Source of the DNA: Clostridiales bacterium
GTDB lineage: Bacteria; Bacillota; Clostridia; Christensenellales; Christensenellaceae
Reading direction: 5' to 3'
Length of the DNA stretch: 6,992 nt
NCBI GenBank assembly: GCA_003343685.1
Contig: QAKS01000110.1
Span: 1-6,992, forward strand
The position numbers were made by a program, and so were the translations under genes. Numbering within the stretch: the stretch's first letter is position 1; every line of letters begins with the position of its first letter. This document shows positions 1 to 4,949 of this stretch, in pieces. Below the pieces are notes generated by a model. It worked only from the letters and a program-made list of their open reading frames with translations. It made no database searches and was not told where the DNA came from.

Positions 1-14
1 AACGCAGCCAAAAT

Positions 15-57
15 CTACGGGGCGTATACGGGAGGCTTTCCCGCATACGCCCCGTAG
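15..57 (-). terminator. Strong hairpin, probable terminator of the sortase operon
   Basis: Two 19-nt arms (15-33 and 39-57) pair around a 5-nt loop. One position is an A/C mismatch when read on the plus strand but a G-U pair on the minus strand, so the minus-strand transcript forms the complete stem. On the minus strand the stem is followed by ATTTTGG, a short U-tract. The outer bases 1-5 (AACGC) and 58-62 (GCGTT) are also complementary. The hairpin lies 12 bp past a minus-strand stop codon at 69-71 and about 220 bp past the sortase stop. It could also act on a plus-strand transcript entering from the left, although the T-rich run on that side is broken (GTTTCCTGTTT). Terminator function is inferred from structure. 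Confidence 0.6.
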
Positions 58-68
58 GCGTTTCCTGT

Positions 69-245
69 TTATTTCTGTATGATATGGATGTCCCGGGTGC
101 CGGAGCAGAGCAGCTCGGTTCGCTTTTCCATCTGTGCAAAGCTGCGGCCCTGGCAGCGGCGGTTACCTCGCCTTGCAGCACACCCATATTCATGCCTTGA
201 AAATCCGCTCCGTGATAAGGAATTGGATGAACTTGTTTCATGCAC
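69..245 (-). other. Unassigned minus-strand frames downstream of the sortase, possibly a frameshifted remnant
   Basis: Two overlapping minus-strand frames look partly protein-like. One begins at GTG 245 (59 codons) and stops at 69-71; its last third reads MEKRTELLCSGTRDIHIIQK and stops just before the hairpin at 15-57. The other is open from within the sortase 3' end, passes through ATG 241-239 (MKQVHPIPYHGADFQGMNMG and then a GEVTAAA stretch), and stays open to base 1, but turns into Arg/Pro/Ser-rich sequence past about position 150. A single frameshift near 140-160 would join the plausible halves into one protein of about 57 residues. I do not recognise the family. It may be a small gene, a frameshifted remnant or non-coding. 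A plus-strand frame at 79-303 looks like its antisense. Confidence 0.3.
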
Positions 246-276
246 CCGAAACCATCAGTTGGCAGTTGATTCGAAC

Positions 277-1086
277 TTAGTTCCTCATCACTGTAACGCC
301 TAGGGTATCGTACTCTTTTAAAATTCCCAGCACAACAAATCGTGCATCGTTGAACTCATAGCTGCACGTGGACAGTGTAATAATCCGGTCTGAGGGCAAC
401 GGCGTGACGCTGCTTTCAAAAGTCGATTTCTCGATGGCGGATACGATCCAATTCTCAAACTCCATCTCATTTGTAAAACCAACAGCCCATGCGTCCTCTT
501 CCACGCTGGCCACATACCCGGCGAAGAGCTCGACCACATAGTTCGTGTCAAGCGTCACCAGAAGCAGCTGCGGATGTTCCTCGTAATACTCCTGCTTCTT
601 ATAGCCGTCCAGAGAGGAAAACATGCTGCCGTTTTTCATGTGATGGCCGTAGATGATGGAGTGGGCATCTGAAAGATCCCCGTTCACCCGGCAATCCAGA
701 AACAGGCACCCATTGGCATTGTATGCACCGTCAAAAAGATGCCTCAGATAATAAGAATTGTCGTTTCCCTGCACCACGGGGTAGTTGATAACGGTTCCCT
801 CGCAGTAGAGCCATCCGACGATATCCGGATTGATCTCCCTAAGCGCTTGAAAGTCCACCTCCGGCCAGTCGATATCAGAATCCGGCTCCTCCCCATCCTC
901 CTTTGTTTCATCTGTGGGCCGGGGAGGATTTTTTGTAGGGTCAGGAACCTGCACATAATCTGTCAGACCCAAATAGGTCTCATCGCTCTGTGCGGACTCG
1001 CTGTAATATAAATAAAGCTGGTATCCGCCAAACCCGAAAACGGCAAGGAAAACGACCGTCAGCAAAATAAGCAAAGTTTTCTTCAT
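277..1086 (-). CDS. srtB: Class B sortase, membrane-anchored transpeptidase
   Basis: This 269-residue protein should attach secreted proteins to the cell wall, or join them to one another, by cleaving a C-terminal sorting signal and forming an acyl-enzyme. Residues 4-28 form an uncleaved N-terminal membrane anchor (LLILLTVVFLAVFGFG). A Pro/Glu/Asp-rich linker follows (about 45-75), then the sortase B fold (about 78-260). The class B signatures are INYPVVQGNDNSYYLRH, catalytic His148 in YGHHM, nucleophile Cys241 in LSTCSYEF, and Arg249 in DARF. All three catalytic residues are present, so the enzyme looks intact. The start ATG overlaps the recombinase stop by 4 bp (ATGA), and a GGAGGA site lies about 6-8 bp upstream, suggesting translational coupling. 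No sorting-signal substrate is encoded in the window. Sortase B genes are common on Firmicutes conjugative elements, where they may modify surface adhesins or the transfer apparatus; this role is inferred. Confidence 0.93.
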   Translation of the reverse strand: MKKTLLILLTVVFLAVFGFGGYQLYLYYSESAQSDETYLGLTDYVQVPDPTKNPPRPTDETKEDGEEPDSDIDWPEVDFQALREINPDIVGWLYCEGTVINYPVVQGNDNSYYLRHLFDGAYNANGCLFLDCRVNGDLSDAHSIIYGHHMKNGSMFSSLDGYKKQEYYEEHPQLLLVTLDTNYVVELFAGYVASVEEDAWAVGFTNEMEFENWIVSAIEKSTFESSVTPLPSDRIITLSTCSYEFNDARFVVLGILKEYDTLGVTVMRN

Positions 1087-1694
1087 TTGCGCTCCTCCTC
1101 ATACTGGTTTGCCAGTTTGTAAAATGTGCTGCGCCTGAGGTTCAATGATCGCATCGCAGCGACTGCGGTGAGTCCTCCCGCCTTCCATCTGCCATATACC
1201 GATTCCCAGTCTGGAGGATACTCCGCCGGCGGCCGTCCCAGATGCTTTCCCTGTTCCTTTGCCACAGCGATCCCCTCCGCCTGCCTTTGCCGAATCGTAA
1301 GACGCTCCTGCTCAGCGATACTGGCCAGCATCTCGATCAGGATGTTGTTGATCATCTCAAATACCCATTCCTGTCCCTCCGGCAGCTCAAGCATGGTCGT
1401 TGGCAGGTCGATAACCCTGACCTGAATGTGGTGCGTTTTGTAGTATTCCAGCTCCTGCCGGATATGCTCTTTATTTCTACTGAGACGGTCAAGAGATTTG
1501 ATTATCAAAACATCGCCATCCCGCAGCATGGTGTTCTTCAGTGCAAGGTAGCCTGTTCGATCCAAGCTGGCGCCGCTGGCCTTGTCTGTTACGATATCTC
1601 GTTCTGCAACGCCGCAGTCCAATAGTGCCTTGATCTGCCGGTCCAGGTGCTGTTCTGTTGTGGACACTCGGGCATAACCATATGTTTTCCTCAT
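1083..1694 (-). CDS. Small serine recombinase (resolvase/invertase family)
   Basis: This 203-residue site-specific recombinase would cut and rejoin DNA through a phosphoserine intermediate at a short dyad with a 2-bp crossover core. The catalytic domain spans about 3-140. The nucleophile is Ser11 in YARVSTTEQ, with active-site arginines at Arg9 and in LDRLSRN (Arg70, Arg73). The long E-helix (about 118-145) leads to the conserved GRPP linker at 153-156. The C-terminal DNA-binding helix-turn-helix is at about 165-195 (GLTAVAAMRSLNLRRSTFYKL). The size matches small resolvases and invertases, not the large serine integrases. GGAAGTG at 1703-1709 lies 8 bp before the ATG. The start overlaps the stop of an upstream orphan frame, and the end overlaps the sortase start. 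It may act on repeats in its own upstream region (1728-1945). Whether it resolves, inverts or integrates cannot be told from the sequence. Confidence 0.93.
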   Translation of the reverse strand: MRKTYGYARVSTTEQHLDRQIKALLDCGVAERDIVTDKASGASLDRTGYLALKNTMLRDGDVLIIKSLDRLSRNKEHIRQELEYYKTHHIQVRVIDLPTTMLELPEGQEWVFEMINNILIEMLASIAEQERLTIRQRQAEGIAVAKEQGKHLGRPPAEYPPDWESVYGRWKAGGLTAVAAMRSLNLRRSTFYKLANQYEEERK

Positions 1695-1840
1695 CGTGTA
1701 ATCACTTCCATTCGCTCTGAAAATCCGTCCATAAAGGTCACTCGGATTGTGGATATGTCCGAAAAACGAAAAGAGGCTTTTTCAGACGGGAGAACGCCTT
1801 GCTTTTGCCGCCCTTCACCACCCTCTGCAAAGGTGTACCT
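1691..1840 (-). pseudogene. Orphan C-terminal reading frame upstream of the recombinase
   Basis: A minus-strand frame of 49 sense codons has no ATG near its beginning and ends in a TGA that overlaps the recombinase ATG (ATGA), the spacing typical of co-translated genes. The encoded tail has ordinary composition: GVLPSEKASFRFSDISTI, then RVTFMDGFSERMEVITR. The frame is closed upstream by TAA at 1841-1843, inside the inverted repeat at 1829-1842. This suggests the 3' end of a gene whose front was lost at that point. Internal GTG (1739-1737) or ATG (1730-1728) starts would give only short peptides. The opposite strand is also open here, so the coding call is uncertain. I do not recognise the family. 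Confidence 0.35.
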
Positions 1841-1884
1841 TTATGGAGCTATATACTTACACGAAGCCAGGCCGGGAATTGCAA

Positions 1885-1894
1885 CTTTCGAAAG
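1885..1894. promoter_or_regulatory. 10-bp palindrome CTTTCGAAAG upstream of the rightward promoter
   Basis: This is a perfect palindrome ending 16 bp before the -35 box at 1911. It is a possible operator for one of the HTH proteins encoded downstream. Only the symmetry and location support this. Confidence 0.3.
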
Positions 1895-1910
1895 AATATT
1901 TGAGGAAGCC

Positions 1911-1939
1911 TTGATATTGTTCCGGATTTTGAATATAAT
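1911..1939 (+). promoter_or_regulatory. Near-consensus sigma-70/SigA promoter for the rightward operon
   Basis: TTGATA (1911-1916) and a perfect TATAAT (1934-1939) are separated by 17 bp. Transcription should start near 1946, giving a leader of about 20 nt before the ATG at 1967, with AGGAG at 1954-1958. An AAAGGT copy (1940-1945) sits between the -10 box and the expected start, a position where a bound protein would block initiation. No clear promoter or terminator is seen again until the right end, so this promoter may serve all genes to 6856. Confidence 0.8.
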
Positions 1940-1966
1940 AAAGGTGTTGAGAAAGGAGCAGTGGAG

Positions 1967-2188
1967 ATGAAATACCTTTCAAGCGCACAAGCAGCAGAAA
2001 AGTGGGCTGTTTCACAGCGGTGGGTAATCAAACTCTGTGAGCAACAGCGGATTGAGGGAGCGCAAAGAGCCGGCAGCACATGGATCATCCCCGAAGACGC
2101 AGAAAAGCCTGCCGACGCCCGCATCAAAAGCGGGAAATATATCAAACCGAAGGTAAAGGAGGACGCCGGCAATGGCAGTACCAACTAA
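1967..2188 (+). CDS. Small excisionase/MerR-type helix-turn-helix protein
   Basis: This 73-residue basic protein has one DNA-binding domain at about 4-45. SSAQAAEKWAVSQRWVIKLCEQQRIEGAQRAG forms the helix-turn-helix, followed by a wing-like STWIIPEDAEKP, the pattern of the HTH_17/excisionase-type family. The tail (50-73) is polar and probably disordered. I chose ATG 1967 over GTG 1961 because AGGAG at 1954-1958 is 8 bp from the ATG but only 2 bp from the GTG. The 3' end overlaps the next gene by 17 bp (2172-2188), so the two are coupled. Known relatives regulate transcription or direct excision of mobile elements. Here it is probably a regulator or DNA-targeting partner of the AlbA_2 protein; an excisionase role with the recombinase is possible but unsupported. 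Confidence 0.8.
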   Translation: MKYLSSAQAAEKWAVSQRWVIKLCEQQRIEGAQRAGSTWIIPEDAEKPADARIKSGKYIKPKVKEDAGNGSTN

Positions 2189-3659
2189 TATAAAGACGTT
2201 GCTCTCCGGCAGTGTCGTCGAGTGGGCAAGAATTGAGTTTAAGGAAACCTGGGATGCTGAGGCCTCCCTGAAAACCATTTGTGCTTTCGCCAATGACATC
2301 GACAACTGGGGCGGCGGTTATCTGGTTATCGGCGTGAAGGAGCAGGGTGGAAAGCCCGTCTATCCGCTGCAGGGCGTTCCCACAGAAAAGATTGACGGCT
2401 ATTTGAAGGACATGCTGAATAAATGCAAACGCATTCAGCCGGAGTATATGCCCATCGTCGAGGTAGCCGATTACGATGGCAAGAAATTCATTGTTATCTG
2501 GGCGCCCGGCGGGAACGCCCGTCCCTATTCCTCCCCCAAGACGATGGCGAGGGACAATAAGGAGCGCATCTACTACATCCGCAAGATGTCCAGCACGCTT
2601 GCTCCGTCCGAGGAGGAAAAACGGGATCTGTACAACCTTGCCAACAATATACCCTTTGACGACCGGGTAAACCATGAGGCCGAGCTGACGGACTTGAATA
2701 TTACGCTGATCCAGAGTTATTTGAAGGAGATCGGCAGCTCGCTCTACGGGGAATCCAAAACAATGGATTTCGTTGACCTGTGCAAGAGCATGAATATCAT
2801 CAGCACACTTCCGGAGTATGCGAAGCCGAAGAATGTGGGCCTGATGTTTTTCAGTATGGAGCCGGACCGCTTTTTCCCATATGCCCAGATCGATATCGTA
2901 GAGTTCCCCGATGACACGGGCGACCGCATCCGGGAAAAGACCTTCAAGGGGCCGCTGCATCAGCAGCTGCGGGAAGCATTGCAATATATCAAAAACAGTA
3001 TCCTGCAGGAGCAGGTCGTCAAGGTGGACGGTGTGGCGGAGGCGCGGCGCTTTTTCAATTATCCATATGCCGCCATTGAGGAGTCTCTCTCGAACGCAGT
3101 CTATCATAAGGGCTACGATGAACGAGAACCGATTGAAGTGCGTGTTGAGACGGATCGGATTATCATTGTCAGCCACCCCGGCGCAGATCGCTCTATCAGT
3201 ACGGAAAATTTAAGAGAGTTTCGAGTATACAGCCGCCGGTACCGCAATCGCCGCATCGGTGAATTTTTAAAAGAAATGCATCTGACGGAGGGGCGCAATA
3301 CCGGTTTTCGTAAAATTCGGAATGCTCTTCGCAACAACGGCTCTCCCGATCCCTTATTTGAGACGGATGAGGTGCGCACCTATTTTACAACGACGCTTTA
3401 TATTCATCCGGATTTTGATACACATCAATCGTCTGAGGCGATAAATGAGGATGTCGGAAATAATGTCGGAGATTTGTCGGAAATCGAGACGGAGGTGCTG
3501 ACGGCCATCCGTGGAGAACCTCATCTCTCCGCAAAAAAGATTGCCAGTCAGATAGGTGTGACAGACCGCACCGTAGAACGTGCCATCCAGATGCTGAAGC
3601 AAAAGCAATATATCAGGCGAGAAGGCTCAACCCGCGGGAAATGGATTGTATTAAAGTAA
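2172..3659 (+). CDS. AlbA_2 (Schlafen-type) / GHKL ATPase-like / winged-helix protein
   Basis: This 495-residue cytoplasmic protein is usually annotated as an ATP-binding or 'RNA-binding domain' protein. The AlbA_2 domain spans about 14-145: VEWARIEFKETWDAE holds the conserved E-FKE core, then GGGYLVIGVKEQGG, and later IYYIRKMSSTLAPSEEE. A linker region (165-295) leads to a GHKL-like ATPase segment at about 296-415, with the N-box-like AIEESLSNAVYHKGY (Glu304, Asn308), the IIIVSHPG turn (Gly337), and GRNTGFRKIRNAL. A C-terminal winged helix lies at about 436-490 (LSAKKIASQIGVTDRTVERAIQML). AAAGGAGG at 2156-2163 is 8 bp from the ATG. Family members are proposed transcription regulators, and Schlafen/AlbA_2 proteins also occur in phage defence. 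Position between two HTH genes favours a DNA-binding regulatory or defence role. The AlbA_2 assignment is firm; the function is not. Confidence 0.88.
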   Translation: MAVPTNIKTLLSGSVVEWARIEFKETWDAEASLKTICAFANDIDNWGGGYLVIGVKEQGGKPVYPLQGVPTEKIDGYLKDMLNKCKRIQPEYMPIVEVADYDGKKFIVIWAPGGNARPYSSPKTMARDNKERIYYIRKMSSTLAPSEEEKRDLYNLANNIPFDDRVNHEAELTDLNITLIQSYLKEIGSSLYGESKTMDFVDLCKSMNIISTLPEYAKPKNVGLMFFSMEPDRFFPYAQIDIVEFPDDTGDRIREKTFKGPLHQQLREALQYIKNSILQEQVVKVDGVAEARRFFNYPYAAIEESLSNAVYHKGYDEREPIEVRVETDRIIIVSHPGADRSISTENLREFRVYSRRYRNRRIGEFLKEMHLTEGRNTGFRKIRNALRNNGSPDPLFETDEVRTYFTTTLYIHPDFDTHQSSEAINEDVGNNVGDLSEIETEVLTAIRGEPHLSAKKIASQIGVTDRTVERAIQMLKQKQYIRREGSTRGKWIVLK

Positions 3660-3672
3660 GGGAGGCGGCAAA

Positions 3673-4290
3673 ATGGCGCGTCAATATAAACTGGCAAGAA
3701 AAATGAAAAAAATAACGCTGACCGTAGCCGCCGAAGATCTGGGTGTGTCGCAGCCAACGCTGTCTGCTTGGGAGAGCGGGAGAAGAAGCCCCACCATTGA
3801 GGCGCTGATCCGTATGTCTGAGTATTACGGCGTTACTGTAGATTTTTTGCTTGGAAAAGCAAAAGAAAGCGACTCGCGGGTAGATATGACGCTTCCAGTT
3901 TCAAAAGAGATGCTGCCCGCCTTGCATGAAGCGCCTGTCTACTCACCGAAAAACGGTTGGGCGTTTGTAGATGCAGTCGAGCGGCAGCTTCGCTTTGCAA
4001 CCGGCTTGTCCTTGCCCTTTGCCGATGTACAGGATGTCTATATGCTGCCGCCGCTGTTTTCCACAGCCGCCGCACCCCAACATAAGCCGCTCTCCAAGGC
4101 AGAGCTTGCCGGGCTGGACGAGGTGTGGGTGGAGCCTATCTCGGCTGATATCACACTGCGGCAGGAACTGCGAGGATGGTATCATGTCAAAGCCCGCTTT
4201 GTGGAAAACGAGATGGGGCAACGGTTTTACTTCGACTTCTACGGAGCCAAGTGGCTGGCGTTTGTGGGGCAATGGGATTCAGAACGATAA
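3673..4290 (+). CDS. XRE-family transcriptional regulator with C-terminal sensor-like domain
   Basis: This 205-residue protein has an N-terminal Cro/C1-type helix-turn-helix at about 6-62 (LTVAAEDLGVSQPTLSAWESGRRSPTIEAL, then YYGVTVDFLLG). The C-terminal half (about 80-205) carries a domain I have seen attached to such regulators in Clostridia, with VWVEPISADITLRQELRGWY and FYFDFYGAKWLAF near the end. No Ser/Lys autoprotease pair of the LexA/C1 type is evident, so it is not an SOS-cleaved repressor by sequence. GGGAGG at 3660-3665 is 7 bp from the ATG, and the gene begins 13 bp after the AlbA_2 stop, so the two are almost certainly co-transcribed. It may regulate the promoter at 1911 or, as the gene before the flavoprotein, respond to an unidentified signal through the C-terminal domain. 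The target is unknown. Confidence 0.88.
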   Translation: MARQYKLARKMKKITLTVAAEDLGVSQPTLSAWESGRRSPTIEALIRMSEYYGVTVDFLLGKAKESDSRVDMTLPVSKEMLPALHEAPVYSPKNGWAFVDAVERQLRFATGLSLPFADVQDVYMLPPLFSTAAAPQHKPLSKAELAGLDEVWVEPISADITLRQELRGWYHVKARFVENEMGQRFYFDFYGAKWLAFVGQWDSER

Positions 4291-4311
4291 ATCGGGAGGG
4301 AGGCAATATTG

Positions 4312-4896
4312 ATGAAAAACATATTGGTAGTTCAAGGCGGTGGACGTGCCAAAGGAAATACTGCTCAACTGGTGGATTCCTTTATCAAAGGGGCGACAGA
4401 AGCCGGGCATACCGTTTAGAAGATCAATCTAAATCAGACAGAGGTGAAAGGCTGCATCGGCTGCAACGCCTGTCGTTATGGAAAACCGTGCGTCCAGAAG
4501 GATGGATTCAACGACCTTGTACCTAAAATCAAAGCAGCGGATTTAATTGTGTTTGCATCGCCGCTTTTGTTTTGGACATTGTCATCCAAAATCAAAGCAT
4601 TTATCGAACGATTTTACTGTATCGCAGAGGAAGACCCTGCTCCTCCGCTGTGTAGATATGAGAGATATCCAATCAAAGATGCCGCGCTGCTTATGACATC
4701 TGCTGACAATTATTTTTGGACGTATGAACAAGCGGTATCTTACTATCAATTTGCAATCATCAACTATATTGGATTTCAGGATAGAGGGATGCTGCTTGCT
4801 GGAGGCTGCGGAGATACAAATGGCAAGCCACAGATAGACAAGACAGATTATCTTGAAAAAGCATTTGAATTTGGGAAGAATATTTATAGAGATTAA
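4312..4896 (+). pseudogene. Iron-sulfur flavoprotein / NADPH-dependent FMN reductase family, interrupted by TAG at codon 36
   Basis: The frame runs 195 codons from ATG 4312 to TAA 4894-4896, with a single in-frame TAG at 4417-4419 between HTV and KINL. Both halves fit one flavodoxin-fold protein. MKNILVVQGGGRAKGNTAQL is the FMN-phosphate loop; CIGCNACRYGKPC (Cys48, 51, 54, 60) is a compact CX2CX2CX5C motif as in iron-sulfur flavoproteins (Isf); IKAADLIVFASPLLFWTLSSKIKAFIERF is the usual following core. Such enzymes pass electrons from ferredoxin or NAD(P)H to FMN. GGGAGGGAGG (4294-4303) lies 8 bp before the ATG. The TAG would release a 35-residue peptide; reinitiation at GTG 4444 would give a 150-residue protein without the FMN loop. 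GAG or AAG to TAG is one change, so recent inactivation or a sequencing error is most likely. Its 3' half is more AT-rich than its neighbours. Confidence 0.82.
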
Positions 4897-4949
4897 GTGC
4901 AGCTCCCGATTTGTCGAGTTGTTAGTTTTAGCCGAAAGAAGGCCGGAGT

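Larger units (their letters stand above)
1728..1945. repeat. Four AAAGGT motifs in the divergent intergenic region
   Basis: AAAGGT occurs at 1733-1738 (+), 1829-1834 (+), 1837-1842 (-) and 1940-1945 (+). Longer matches link them. TCCATAAAGGT at 1728-1738 recurs inverted as ACCTTTATGGA at 1837-1847. AAAGGTGT is shared by 1829-1836 and 1940-1947. The two central copies form AAAGGT-GT-ACCTTT, a 6-bp dyad around an asymmetric 2-bp core. About 0.13 hexamer hits would be expected by chance in this length on both strands. A serine recombinase site or an operator array are both possible. Confidence 0.45.

Noticed and set aside
79..303. Plus-strand frame of 74 codons at the left end
   Set aside because: It overlaps the sortase 3' end antisense, lacks a ribosome site and resembles the complement of the minus-strand remnant frames.
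1850..1890. Minus-strand promoter for the recombinase (TATATA near 1850-1855)
   Set aside because: The TTGCAA upstream is 23 bp away and the better-spaced hexamer (TTCCCG) is poor, so no promoter could be supported.
1961..1966. GTG start for the small HTH gene
   Set aside because: Only 2 bp from the AGGAG, too close for initiation. ATG 1967 has 8-bp spacing and begins the family-like MKYLSSAQAA.
1647..1970. Plus-strand frame of 107 codons ending in an ATGA overlap with the HTH gene
   Set aside because: It begins inside the recombinase gene, spans the strong promoter at 1911-1939, is rich in Cys/Pro/Ser, and the minus-strand frame has more ordinary composition in the shared part. The ATGA overlap keeps a small doubt.
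2142..3176. 344-codon open frame on the minus strand
   Set aside because: It lies entirely antisense to the well-supported AlbA_2 gene, shows no recognisable domain, and its openness follows from the GC-rich codon pattern of the real gene.
4444..4896. Flavoprotein as a complete 150-residue gene starting at GTG 4444
   Set aside because: This start lacks the FMN-binding loop. The upstream in-frame segment encodes that loop with a good ribosome site, so the interrupted full-length reading is better.
4897..4949. SOS (LexA/DinR) box or promoter before the polymerase
   Set aside because: No CGAAC-N4-GTTCG-like dyad and no properly spaced -35/-10 pair were found.
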